Shown: piece by piece, positions 10,804 to 22,372 of the stretch
Position numbering within the stretch: the stretch's first letter is position 1
Layout: every line of letters starts with the position of its first letter
Assembly: GCF_032854445.1 (NCBI RefSeq)
Contig: NC_088297.1
Coordinates: 2,337,403 to 2,401,402, forward strand
Origin: Liolophura sinensis
Lineage: Eukaryota; Mollusca; Polyplacophora; Chitonida; Chitonidae
Direction: 5' to 3'
Length of the DNA stretch: 64,000 nt
Translations under genes and position numbers: made by a program
The notes under the pieces: model-generated
What the model saw: only the letters and a program-made list of their open reading frames with translations
What the model was told of the DNA's origin: nothing
Databases searched by the model: none

Positions 10804-12210
10804 TTACATCGGTTGAGAATACTCAGTTTTTTTGTTACATTTATTAACTAAATTTCTAATGTGTTCGTCCCATTTCCCATTGTGTTGTAAAAAGATCCCA
10901 AGGTGTTTGTGGGACTGAACGCTCTTCACCTCCGTGCCATTAAGATACAGTTTGGGATAGGAAGGATTTCCCTTTAATGATACAAGTAAATAAACTGTCT
11001 TAAGAGCATTGAATGTGACACACCATTGATTTGCCCACGATGCTAACTTGTTAAGGTCACGGTTCAGTCTAGTTTCTGAGACTGGTAGTTCTTTAATTTC
11101 TTCTAACAAGGATGTGTCGTCAGCAAATATATTTATGTCACATTCAATATTAGTATTTATATCATTTATGAAGATAAGAAACAACAAAGGACCAAGTACA
11201 GAGCCCTGGGGAACTCCTGAGTATGTAGGATTCGAGCTAGATTCTTTACCGTTGAGGCAAACAGAGATTGATCGATCAGATAAGTAATCATTTATCCACG
11301 CCACTAACATTCCTCCAATACCCATCTGCCTCAACTTAAATAGTAAACCTGTGTGCCAAACCTTGTCAAAGGCTTTGCTCACATCCAAGAATACCAAACA
11401 CATATCATTACCGTTGTCTAAACCTTTATAAATATTATGGACGATTTTAGTTAGTTGACAGATAGTTGAATCACCACTTTTGAATCCTACATTGTGAGGA
11501 ATAAGAATATTGTTTATCGTAAGATATTGATATAAATGTTTATGGACGACTTTTTCAAATACTTTGCATATCGATGGTTGAAGACATTCTGGTCTGTAGT
11601 TAGAAATACAATGTCGATCACCTTTTTTAAATACTGGGCAAACGCGGCACCTTTTCCACGCGGACGGAAAGACGCCGTTTTGTAATGAAGAGTTAAATAG
11701 TTTAGTAAGCGAGGGTACTATACTTCCTGCTGCACTCTGCAACATAAAATTACTGATCCCATCCGGACCTGATGCCTTCCTTGTATTTAACGAACTGAGA
11801 CACTGACCAACTTCCTTTTCAGTTATTTGTATACTGTTTAAACGAGTTGTAGTAACGAAGGAGTCCGGCAAGTTTGGGACAGGAGATGGAAGGTCAGAAT
11901 GTGATGCAAAGAATGCACAGAGAGCATTGGCCTTATCAATATCACTGGACACATTTTTACCATTTACAAGTAGTGATGGTATTGGAGGTTTTGCTTTAGA
12001 ACCCAACAGTGATTTCATTGAAGACCAGTAAGTCTTGGTATCTAGATTTGGGTCAGATAGTTTGGTCTTTAGACGTGTAGCATAGCGACGAATTGCCTCT
12101 TTTTTGGCTGTGTTGGCCTCCCTTCTGGCTATATAGAAGCGAAATTTATCTTTTTCATTTTTAGATCTTTTATACTTTTTAAAGCATCTATTTCGAATTC
12201 TTAACTTATA
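10804..12210 (-). pseudogene. LINE ORF, reverse transcriptase part
   Basis: The frame is the same as the endonuclease part. Reverse transcriptase blocks are clear: 'KASGPDGISNFMLQ', 'CPVFKKGDRHCISNYRPE', 'LDVSKAFDKVWH', 'SGVPQGSVLGPLLFLIF', and the catalytic FADD box ('NIFADDTSLLEE'). The frame is lost near 10804, where an A-run appears one base too long, and continues in another frame. Confidence 0.9.
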
Positions 12211-13425
12211 TCACACATCATTGGTCACCCAGGGCTTGTCGCGAGGTCTCACGGTAAATTCTTTATTTGGGATAGCTTCCTTACAGCATGACAGAAAAAG
12301 ATTTGACCATGCATACACTTTGTCATTTATATCAGTGAAAACGTCACATATATCCCAGGGTGAGACAGACAGTAAGTTACGTAGACGGTCTATATCAGCA
12401 CATTTAAGGTCCCATACATGTCTTTTGAAAGATTTAGGTTTATCATTGCACAGAACATCCAGTTTACAATAGATCGTGCAGTGGTCAAGATTACCCATGG
12501 GACAAGCCACTCCGTAATCTATTACATATCTCATATTGTCAGTGATTATTAGATCTAATAAATAAGCAGTATCTTCCGTATATCTTGTCGGCTCATTCAG
12601 TATTTGAAATAAATTTTTTCCAGCCAAAAGGTCGAAAAGTTTCATTTTTAATTCACTCTTATCATGGTATTTATTCCAGTCAGTGCAGCGATCGTTAAAA
12701 TCACCAAATATTAGTAAAGCATGTGGGTTTTCTGATATAACAGAAGTGAGAGTAGAATCAAAGTTATCAATAAAAAGATCCCGTGATTCCGTTGATTAGT
12801 TAGGAGGGCGGTAACATACAGCAACTAATACACTTCTATTGAACAATTCAATTGTAATCCATAGCATTTCATTTCCATTTTCAAGATCTAATCTGCGTGT
12901 GATATTCAATGATGACTTACAATAAATGGCAACACCCCCACCATGCCTATCTCCGTCTTTCCTTATAATGTAGTACCCTTCTATATTAACTCTTTCATCT
13001 GGTATGGCAGAACTAAGCCAAGTTTCTGTTACACAAATAATATCGTAATCATGTTCTTTTACAAGTACGGTCGAGACTTCGTCTAACTTAGAATATGATG
13101 ACATTTGATCATCAGACTGAGCCAGAAGGCTCCTAGCATTAAAATGACAACATCTTAAGTTATGCGAGCTTGGTGGTCCCGGATTTTTATGTATATCTCC
13201 GCATCGCAGCACTAATGAGATATTGACAATTAAAACGTAATTCAAGTTGTTTAACATACAAAGAATACCTATAATAACACAAAATAGTAAAGAGTCAGTA
13301 GCATTACAAATCACTGTTAATCCATTCAGCAAGTTTATAAGTTTGATTAGGTGTACCCTACTTTTACAGCACACAAAGTTATACCAAGTCCCGATTGCCA
13401 CACGATATTGACTCAGGTAATCCAT
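12211..13425 (-). pseudogene. LINE ORF, N-terminal part: hydrophobic leader, 2A-like motif and APE endonuclease
   Basis: Residues 44-73 form a hydrophobic stretch, followed at residues 76-84 by GDIHKNPGP, a 2A-like motif. The endonuclease follows: 'RCCHFNARSLLAQ', 'DIICVTETWLS' and 'HGGGVAIYCKSSL', then 'LLIFGDFNDR' with the catalytic Asp/Asn, then the 'DLIITDN' region. A TAA stop at 12796-12798 interrupts the domain just after 'VAVCYRPPN', and the frame is otherwise intact to a TGA at 12211-12213. APE-type endonucleases nick target DNA to prime reverse transcription. Confidence 0.82.
13174..13200 (-). other. 2A-like ribosome-skipping motif in the LINE ORF
   Basis: The nine residues GDIHKNPGP match the core of 2A peptides (G-D-[VI]-x-x-N-P-G-P), preceded by a hydrophobic segment. 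2A sequences at the N-terminus of CR1-type elements are known in several invertebrates. Here His occupies the position that is Glu in active viral 2A, so activity is uncertain. Confidence 0.7.
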
Positions 13426-13450
13426 GACGTAACAACATTTAAGAACGAAA

Positions 13451-14622
13451 CAAGCACATGTTCTAGCCTGGTTACCATCGTACTCACTTTATAACAGCTC
13501 GAATTTTTGTTTATTACGCATGTAGTTTTCGGTAAGATCACGTGTAACATAGTTCAGTACATACAAGTAAGAATTTCAAAATAAATCACAAAAAATATGA
13601 GGTGTAAAGGTGCGTACATAGTACCTCCTCAGAAGCATCAGTCCCAGACAGAAGCGTATAGGGAGAGGTGGGTTACTGGCACAATAAAGTATCATGAGGA
13701 AGTTATTAACAATGAGAGTTTGTTTACAAATATTATCACTAAGGTGAGTATTTTCAACTCATATATTGAGAATTGGGATTTGCCTAAAGGAGACAACTAT
13801 TAATCAGAAATGAGGGCCAATCTTCCGTATAGTTTTGAATGGTAATTATTTATCTACTTATCGGATAAACAACGATTTGGGCTCACTGGAAGGATACTGA
13901 AAATTGGTCAAAGACAATACCAAATAGATTGTACGTTTTGTTAACCGTGACTTTTCACTTTTGGTACCCTGTAGCTTGGTACACAAACATAATGACGTCA
14001 TTTTCCCGTCCACTTCATATATTTATTGTTCCCTAATATTTGTAGTTTAATTTGGAATTTATCCGGTAATTCAACTGGAATATTTAATGTGTCATGGCTA
14101 AATGCATATATACATTTATATATTCTTAACTATCAGATAAATTTTTTAAATTTTTCGGGCTTACTTATGCAGATATATGGATATATGTATATATACATGT
14201 ACAATATTGTTGATCAAGTCAAGTGTTTTAGAGAGAGACATTGAGCAGCAGTTTGTGTTGGAGTAGCGTACATATTATCTGCTATTACGTAAGTTACGGC
14301 AGCAGACCGCACTTTTGTATTAGTAGACACGCATGTACAGTCAGAGTTACTATACAGAAAACACATCGGTCGGCTGTCTTTAATGATTATAGTATGAACA
14401 CTCCTGTATCCTGCACGGGAAAAGGGATTTGTCCGGGTTGATTAAATGATTAAGTATTATAATCAAAGCTTCGAGGAAGAACAAAGAAAAAACATAAACA
14501 AGGTCATTTTGCAGAAGCATCGGTCAGTCGAAAATGACAGGCTACACGATTTACACGATGTTCTGTATTTAGACTACCCGGCAGCGCCTGAAATGAAACG
14601 TCACGTGACTAAGTCGCACTAG
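13451..14622. other. Intron sequence with no gene recognised
   Basis: AT-rich sequence between the LINE 5' end and the family-2 SINE tail. Short open frames here show no domain or repeat I recognise. Confidence 0.5.
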
Positions 14623-14785
14623 GAGTGAGTGAGTGCTTGGGGTTTAACGTCGTACTCAACAATTTTTCAGTCATATGACGACGACCGCACCAGGAAATGT
14701 ACAACTATAAACATACAATGTAATGTTACATGACAATATATAAGATCAAGGTCACTGTATTTAAGGCCAAGATCAAGGTATATCT
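14623..14785 (-). mobile_element. Reversed family-2 SINE tail followed by minisatellite-like units
   Basis: 'gagtgagtgagtgcttgggg' then 'tttaacgtcgtactcaacaa' is the reverse complement of the SINE tail at about 8400-8461. From about 14738 it is followed by units like 'aggccaagatcaaggta', the same repeat type that flanks the SINE at 8119-8461. Confidence 0.65.
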
Positions 14786-15242
14786 GAATGGTGTTCCCTA
14801 TTTATTGTGTCATGGTGAGCACTGCCAAATGCGACTATTTGATTGGTCTCATCCCTCAAAAGAAAACAGCAGTTGTTTTTCCAATATTGTGTGATGCATG
14901 TAAATACTCCGTGGTAAAAGTGGTACACTCGGAGGAAGCAGTTTATGTGGTTAAGTACCTTTTCTCTGGTCAGCATAACACATGGCGTTTTAAATCCATA
15001 GGCCCGAGAGCATTTCTAGACCTTAAAAACGTCTAATGACATACTGTAAAGAGAGGACATACTATTACTTTTCCCTAAGGCCATAGACACTCAAGTAACG
15101 CCAATCGGGGTCAATTTCAAATAAATAATTTTCACCCAGTGGGCCCATCTACACTCTGTCGTCGGCAGGCAGAATAAAAATATTAAAAGTTTAAAAATGT
15201 TAAATGGCTGCAACATGTATGCTACTTCTTACCAAAACCTAA

Positions 15243-15425
15243 GATGATAACGCACTAATGCGGTCGCTGTGAGATCAAGTCCAGGCTGTACGTGGGATGG
15301 TCTGTCATCAACCCTGGGCTTTTCCCTGGGCTCTGCCCGGTTTCCACCCACCATTATGATGACCGCCGTCGTATAAGCGAAACATTTTTGAGTACGGCGT
15401 AAAAAGACCAATCAAATAAGTAAAT
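15243..15425 (+). mobile_element. 5'-truncated family-1 SINE
   Basis: It starts within the body ('cactaatgcggtcgctgtga') and retains the 3' part through 'gagtacggcgtaaaaagacc' plus an AT-rich tail. Confidence 0.8.
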
Positions 15426-15583
15426 AAATATAATAAATCAATAAATAAATAAAAGTTCCTAGGCGCTTTCATTGAATTTCTTCACTGGTGTTTTGCAGAT
15501 ATTTTTCCCAAAAGTCTAAAACCATTATATTTCTCATTTGTGGGTAATAGGAGTACGCCTCTAAGGGACATCGCATACCTCAG

Positions 15584-15752
15584 ATAATACTAGAGAACAA
15601 ACCAGCGTATTCACGAGAGGAGCTGAGTCAGAAAGCAGGAAGGATCAATCTAAAAGACAAGAATTGCCAAAGCGCTTGTGCAAAACCGGACGTGAACCAC
15701 CTCCTGGAGCAGGGTTTGATCCCAGAAGCTGTAAAGTCGCTAACAGAGTCTG
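15584..15752 (+). CDS. TRANK1: TRANK1-like gene A, penultimate coding exon
   Basis: A 169-nt exon from acceptor CATACCTCAG to donor GTACGT, phase 0 in and phase 1 out. It reads IILENKPAYSREELSQKAGR, then NLKDKNCQSACAKPDVNHLL and EQGLIPEAVKSLTES, joining in frame to the last exon (G-DYHYAATVLMENGEFEEAVD). It is too short to be found as a long ORF; frame continuity and helical-repeat character support it. No similar exon was seen between 8013 and this one, but a missed small exon cannot be excluded. Confidence 0.72.
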
Positions 15753-16402
15753 GTACGTATAACAGTTGAATCACATATAGACAACTATTGACATAATTCT
15801 GAAAGAGTAACAATATTAGAGTAAAGGTGGATAAGTACTTGAGAAAGTTTATCCTCATTTTACTAGAGCACTGTCAGTATTATTCAGCCTTTCTTTTGTT
15901 ATTTCTATAACAAGACCAAGGTCTCAGTGACCAGAAATTACCAAAGTATTTGAAACAGATCAAAGATATACTTATTTTATATCCCACTGGTTCAAAAATA
16001 AACGCCAGGAAGCTGAAAAATATCCTAACAGGGAGCGTGGCTTGGCCTAAAATTCATGATATTCGGTATTTGGAGTTAGAAGGTGACTGTTGGTGGGGAA
16101 GTCTTTCTTCTATATTTGCTGGCTGTCTGGTGTCACATGATCGTCACTCTTTAGCAAATTACACATCGCCGTATATGTAACGAGAGGACCTGTTCTCTGG
16201 AAGGCGTTTTCACAAAAAATGTAGGAGTACGTCTCCAAGGGAGAATGTTCCACATAATGTTCGTTTTACTACAGATTAAAAATTCTTAGTGTTCTACAAA
16301 GTCTGACAATTATGATTTACATGTAGGCCTGCTGATATTTTAACAGTTGTTCTAAACAATTTGTTGATTTATTCATTCAAATTTCACTTTGCTTACTTGC
16401 AG

Positions 16403-18582
16403 GGGACTACCATTACGCTGCCACAGTTTTAATGGAGAACGGCGAGTTTGAGGAAGCCGTGGATATTAGCAGACTGGCGGGAGACAGTGACTTAGTCAGA
16501 CATTGTCATTGGGCTTCTTGTAAGAAGAAAATCTTTCAGTTCGAGTTAACAAACACACCAGTGATGGATGATGGTACCGTCGCTGAAACATTAAGTCTAT
16601 TGCTGGCTTACTTCAACAATGTCAAGGATTTTACTGAGGCGTGTGAAGCCCAGCTTCTACTTGGACAGATCAGTCAAGATGTGGATGCCATTGAGAATGC
16701 TTGGCGAATGTTTGGAGGCCTGGGTTCAGAGTCTAACGAGGCAGGTCAGGTGGAGTGTTCAAAGGCAAAGCTCAAAGTAACCAGCCTGAGGCACAACGCA
16801 AAAGCTTGCTACAGATTTGCCAGCCAAGACCTGGCCTGTCTTCTCAAAGCTTTACAAGTCAGTCATAACCCCGATGGTGACGCCGAGGAGGAAAAGGTGA
16901 AGATGTATCTGAGGTACTACGGGTTGGAGGATGAAGAAAATGGAATTGTGATGTATCATCCGAAACATTCACCAAAGTGCCAGATCTTTCTGGAGAGACA
17001 CAGTCAAAAATCTACTGTAAGGATTTCTATCTACAGAGCTGCGGAGCGGTTTCAACGGTATCTCTTGAATCTGGCGTACGACTGGGTAGCCGTCATCAGA
17101 TCCACGGTACAAAGTGTTCAAAGTTTCAGCAGCCAGTGTCCAGAGTTTACCGAAGGGAGGTCGTGCAACCGGGTGCATTCATGCAAACATCTCCACGAAC
17201 CGTACACAAAGGAAACTTTTCTGGAGTGTTTCTACTCTCTCCTCACTTTAGTACACATAAATGTCATCGTCATGAAAGCTTATCATTACATGAAGGATGA
17301 CGACATCAAAGTGGAGTTAGGACGACTTCTCCCATTGGAGAATAGTACGTCTTTCTCCAACCTCATCTGCTTCGTGCTCAAGTTTGGGATGCACTGGAAA
17401 TTATTTTCTAGAGATACACATCTTGTGGACATTGTCTTCAACAACCTTTGTCAAGCGGATTTGCGCGAGGGTTTGTCACTGTGGCAATCTTGGTTTGTGG
17501 AAGACGGCATCCGACTCACATCCGGACTCACTTCTCGACTCACAGAACAATCTCTGTTTGGATTGGTCACGTTGTCTAATATGGAAAAGACGAATCTGTC
17601 CATGGGAAGTGTAGCATTTCCGTCATTTCCTACGACAGCAACGAAACAGGAAAACAAAGAAACACTGATGAATAATTTCAGCATATTCTGTGAGGCAGTG
17701 CGTAAATTTTATCACCCTGGGTCGGATACGTTGGAGAGTCTTGCAGCGTATGAAAAGTTTTTAACGTCATTGGATGACCCCACCGACATCCAACACACAG
17801 AACAGCTACTATTCTTCATGGAGTTCAACTTGATGGTTATTTTTCATCTAGGAGCTAAACATGCGAAGTTGGCCTTCATAGTTCCATCCCGTTACATATC
17901 TGTTGTGAGATTTGTTGACAAATGGTTTGCGAAAAAGAAGTCTCTTCGATATATAGTAGCATTTTCAAAGGTAGGGGACATCAATATCGCTCTCAGCAGT
18001 ACCGTTCATAGCCTAACGAACATCCTCTTGGGGAAAAGGCAAGGAGGCGGTAAGAGGTCCCCTGGTTTACTTCGGCAAACGTTTATGGCATCAGACATTG
18101 ACGCATGCGCCGCGGAACGATGCTGGGTCATGTCATTGACTCTTCTTAGCAACATGTCGTTGCTGAAACCAAAGACCTGTGAAGAGGATCTCCTATCTGC
18201 TGTACACGAGGTCTGCACCCGGCTCCCTCAGATAAAATGGCCGCACCGTTTGGTCTCTGCTCTTGAGAGAACATTTCGTTGCTATGGACAGCGAGATATT
18301 GTCGAAGAACTGGCGATGATCCTTAGGGGACAAAACGAGGAAGAGCTTTTGGTTTGTCGATGGCAGGATGGTAGCAGATCGATAAAAGAAGGCTTGCACA
18401 TGGAATCCATTGCGGAAGTCCACCTAACTGGGATGCCTGAAAAGTTTGACACAGACGAATGGTTGGGAAGAGTTGACATGGTATTACAAATGGATCGAAA
18501 AGCCGTGAAGAGCGTAAGTTGGGACACGTTTGCTTCGTTCTGTTGCAGAGTTTGGAACAGATTGTTCCAAAGAAAGAATTGA
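16403..18582 (+). CDS. TRANK1: TRANK1-like gene A, large terminal coding exon (C-terminus)
   Basis: A 2180-nt exon from acceptor TTACTTGCAG, opening with GDYHYAATVLMENGEFEEAV and ending at TGA 18580-18582. The product is about 725 residues of mostly helical, TPR/solenoid-like sequence (GEFEEAVDISRLAGDSDLVR; NNVKDFTEACEAQLLLGQIS), as in the long C-terminal half of TRANK1. At 17137-17197 lies CPEFTEGRSCNRVHSCKHLH, with the C-x8-C-x5-C-x3-H spacing of a CCCH zinc finger. With the exons above, gene A contributes about 1627 codons in this window without a break. No membrane segment is evident, so a soluble cytoplasmic or nuclear protein is expected. Confidence 0.88.
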
Positions 18583-19939
18583 GTCAATCTTAAAGTGTAA
18601 AACCATTTTTATCACTGAATTTGAATTTCACTACATGTTTTCTCTTTTCCTTTTTTATTGGATGCCTTACACCATGAAACGTTCCATAAACACAACGTTT
18701 CAGTCTGGGATAAGTTCCTGTTTTTGTTGAGTGCAAGCAGCATGTGTGTTAAATACTGGAAAAACTCAACGTAATGATGGAAGGTTCGTCCAAAATGTTT
18801 CGAATGTCGAAACAAACATTCACAAAAATGGACGTGTTTTCCATTTGCGCTCTGTATCACTTGACCAACACCATTGGAGTGTGTGTGTGCGTGTGTGCGT
18901 GCGTGTGTGCGTGCGTGTGCGTGTATGTGTAACCGGAATCAGGTCGCAAGCATGAAATCACGGATTGTCCTTCACACCTTGTCTTTGTTTCAAGCTGACA
19001 CCTCCCCTTACTAGTACTTAAATTACAAATTCTTACTTTCGTCTAATCTTATTTATGACATATATTCAGTGTTATTTTTTGGGCGAGCGGCTTTTCTTTA
19101 AATTGTTCACTTTTTTGATTGCAATTTTCGTTGACGTCGTTTGTATGTTGGTAACGAAAAATGTAGCTAACAGGAAAAAGTCAACAATGGCTACTTGTAT
19201 ATAGGATTTTTAAAACAATTTTGTTATATATTTCAATCCTATCTATGTAAGGGAAGCCAACTATGTAGGCAACAGTCGTGTATAAGCAAACAGTTAATGT
19301 GACGAGCTGTTTGACTCCACAACAGCGCTCCCTACCGCAACTTGCTAATTACCATGTCGCTTTTTGTTTAAATATAAGCGAAAATACGTCTATTCAATTA
19401 AAATAATAATTGTCACTGCGTATAATGAAATACAGTATTTTCATATTGTATGTATCTTCATTCCCTTATCCCCTGAGAGATAAACCAGGAATGTACCATG
19501 ATTGCCTATTTAGAGCATGTTGTATGACCCAACAGGAAATTTAATCCAAAAATAGCACGGATATTACATAACATATTTTTCCTTTGATATAGGTATATTT
19601 TATGATATTTTCTGACATTCTTGTTTCAAGTTATTAATGGTACATGGTTAATGTTGGCTTTAGTTGTACGCCTTTGTAAATAAATATTTACGTCCAACTG
19701 ATAATTTGATATAATTCAGCCTTGTATTGTGAGTAAGCCTATGTGAAAGATTTCTAGATCCGCTGTTCAATAACGTCAAGTCGCCGGCATATATCAGTAC
19801 TGATCCGCGGACAGAACAAAAAATCCTTAGTCCGTTGACATGAGATATTACAAGTGTAACGTTAATGCAATGGATATGAATAATGAGCCAGTAGTGCTTC
19901 GCTGGTGGGTTCATGAAACAGTAGGAGTGTGTCAGTAGT
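18583..19939 (+). other. 3' flank of gene A with a possible polyadenylation signal and GT microsatellite
   Basis: A GT/GCGT-rich tract lies at about 18878-18930. The first canonical AATAAA I see is at 19679-19684, about 1.1 kb past the stop. No other gene recognised. Confidence 0.45.
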
Positions 19940-21897
19940 GGGTTCTCGAGAAAGTGGTGTCCATGAATCAGCAGTGCGTCAGTAGAGTGTTCATGAATCA
20001 GCAGTGCGTCAGTAGAGAGTTCATGAATCAGCAGTGCGCCAGTAGAGAGTTCATGAATCAGCAGTGCGTCAGTAGAGAGTTCATGAATCAGCAGTGCGTC
20101 AGTAGAGAGTTCATGAATCAGCAGTGCGTCAGTAGAGAGTTCATGAATCAGCAGTGCGTCAGTAGAGAGTTCATGAATCAGCAGTGCGTCAGTAGAGAGT
20201 TCATGAATCAGCAGTGCGTCAGTAGAGAGTTCATGAATCAGCAGTGCGTCAGTAGAGTGTTCATGAATCAGCAGTGCGTCAGTAGAGTGTTCATGAATCA
20301 ACAGTGCGTCAGTAGAGAGTTCATGAATCAGCAGTGCGTCACTAGAGAGTTCATGAATCAGCAGTGCGTCAGTAGTGGCTTCACGAATCAGCAGTGCGTC
20401 AGTAGAGTGTCCATGAATCGGCAGTGCGTCAATAGAGTGTCCATGAATCGGCAGTGCGTCAGTAGAGTGTTCATGAATCAGCAGTGCGTCAGTAGAGTGT
20501 TCATGAATCAGCAGTGCGTCAGTAGACAGTTCATGAATCAGCAGTGCGTCAGTAGGGAGTTCATGAATCAGCAGTGCGTCAGTAGAGAGTTTATGAATCA
20601 GCAGTGCGTCAGTAGGGAGTTCATGAATCAGCAGTGCGTCAGTAGAGAGTTCATGGATCAGCAGTGCGTCAGTAGAGAGTTCATGAATCAGCAGTGCGTC
20701 AGTAGAGTGTTCATGAATCAGCAGTGCGTCAGAAGAGTGTTCATGAATCAGCAGTGCGTCTGTAGTGGCTTCACGAATCAGCAGTGCGTCAGTAGAGAGT
20801 TCATGGATCGGCAGTGCGTCAGTAGTGGGTTCATGAATCAGCAGTGCGTCAGTAGAGAGTTCATGAATCAGCAGTGCGTCTGTAGAGAGTTCATGAATCA
20901 GCAGTGCGTCAGTAGAGTGTTCATGAATCGGCAGTGCGTCAGTAGAGAGTTCATGAATCAGCAGTGCGTCAGTAGAGTGTTCATGAATCAGCAGTGCGTC
21001 AGTAGAGAGTTCATGAATCAGCAGTGCGTCAGTAGAGTGTTCATGAATCAGCAGTGCGTCAGTAGAGAGTTCATGAATCAGCAGTGCGTCAGTAGGGAGT
21101 TCATGAATCAGCAGTGCGTCAGTAGGGAGTTCATGAATCAGCAGTGCGTCAGTAGGGAGTTCATGAATCAGCAGTGCGTCAGTAGTGGCTTCACGAATCA
21201 GCAGTGCGTCAGTAGAGAGTTCACGAATCAGCAGTGCGTCAGTAGAGTGTTCATGAATCAGCAGTGCGTCAGTAGAGAGTTCATGAATCAGCAGTGCGTC
21301 AGTAGAGTGTTCATGAATCAGCAGTGCGTCAGTAGGGAGTTCATGAATCAGCGGTGCGTCAGTAGTGGCTTCACGAATCAGCAGTGCGTCAGTAGAGTGT
21401 CCATGAATCGGCAGTGCGTCAGTAGAGTGTTCATAAATCAGCAGTGCGTAAGTAGAGAGTTCATGAATCAGCAGTGCGTCAGTAGAGAGTTCATGAATCA
21501 GCAGTGCGTCAGTAGAGTGTTCATGAATCAGCAGTGCGTCAGTAGAGTGTTCATGAATCAGCAGTGCGTCAGTAGAGTGTTCATGAATCAGCAGTGCGTC
21601 AGTAGAGAGTTCATGAATCAGCAGTGCGTCAGTACAGTGTTCATGAATCAGCAGTGCGTCAGTAGAGAGTTCATGAATCAGCAGTGCGTCAGTAGAGAGT
21701 TCATGAATCAGCAGTGCGTCAGTAGAGAGTTCATGAATCAGCAGTGCGTCAGTAGAGTGTTCATGAATCAGCAGTGCGTCAGTAGAGTGTTCATGAATCA
21801 GCAGTGCGTCAGTAGAGAGTTCATGAATCAGCAGTGCGTCAGTAGTGGCTTCACGAATCAGCAGTGCGTCAGTAGTGGGTTTATGAATCAGCAGTTG
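19940..21897. repeat. Long 30-bp minisatellite, about 65 units
   Basis: About 65 units of a 30-bp motif (consensus 'agtagagagttcatgaatca' plus 'gcagtgcgtc') occur without any visible length change. Because 30 is divisible by 3 and the unit has one stop-free frame on each strand, it gives a 648-residue plus-strand frame (repeat SREFMNQQCV) and a minus-strand frame (repeat IHELSTDALL). Variant units ('agtagtggcttcacgaatca', 'ccatgaatcg') recur at intervals. I annotate it as satellite DNA, not a gene. Confidence 0.93.
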
Positions 21898-21899
21898 TA

Positions 21900-22096
21900 G
21901 ATTTATATGTCAGTAATATGTCTGTGATGGCTTAAAATAGTCATTAGTGTGTCAGTGGTGGTTTAAAATGTCAGTAGTTTGTCAGTGATGGGTTAATAAG
22001 TCAGTTGTATGTCAGTGATTGGTTAAAAAATAAGTACTTTGTCAGTGATGGGTTAGAAATGCAGTGATGTTTCAGTGATGGGTTAAGAAGTCAGTG
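21900..22096. repeat. Decayed edge of a related ~30-bp repeat
   Basis: Irregular units of the type 'gtcagtgatgggttaagaa' continue beyond the regular array. They share the 'gtcagt' core but show indels, like a degenerating array margin. Confidence 0.6.
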
Positions 22097-22097
22097 G

Positions 22098-22185
22098 AAA
22101 AGGAGCAGGTTCGGCAGGCCGCCGTGTACTATACTGATAGGGGGAAAGCCCAGCTGACACCGCGGGCGCCGAACCCGCTCCTTTT
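22098..22185. repeat. GC-rich inverted repeat (18-bp arms, 52-base loop)
   Basis: AAAAGGAGCAGGTTCGGC (22098-22115) pairs with GCCGAACCCGCTCCTTTT (22168-22185) with one mismatch. The segment is much more GC-rich than its surroundings. Confidence 0.75.
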
Positions 22186-22372
22186 CGCTTCGGGGATGCG
22201 CGGCGTTGGTTCCACTCTGGAAGGAATTTGTCCTTTGGCGTACATTTCCTTTGCATGCTCGACACTTGCTTCTGTCGCTCAATATACGCAAATTTAAGAA
22301 TTGGTCAAATTATAATATGCCTATTCTGTTTCTAATTAAGCCCTTTTTGAATGTATCTAAGCAATCGCATTA

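Larger units (their letters stand above)
9660..13450 (-). mobile_element. CR1/Jockey-superfamily non-LTR retrotransposon (LINE), near full length, antisense in an intron of gene A
   Basis: One minus-strand reading frame from 13425 to 10804 encodes an apurinic-type endonuclease and a reverse transcriptase, and a shifted frame continues to 9882. It is broken by only two stop codons (12796-12798, 12211-12213) and one frameshift near an A7 run (about 10829-10835), so it is young but dead. The 3' end is AT-rich without an obvious poly-A; the exact 5' end is not visible. Clade is judged from domain order and sequence style. Confidence 0.88.

Noticed and set aside
18509-18552. Small intron near the end of gene A (GC|GTAAGT to TTGCAG)
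   Set aside because: At about 40 bp it is too short for an intron here, and the frame reads through to a stop without it.
19940-21897. CRISPR-like array
   Set aside because: Repeats are contiguous with no spacers and the DNA is eukaryotic.
19954-21900. A 648-codon open frame as a repeat-rich protein gene
   Set aside because: The frame follows from a stop-free 30-bp tandem unit; there is no non-repetitive start, signal peptide, splice site or terminal domain, and the minus strand is equally open.
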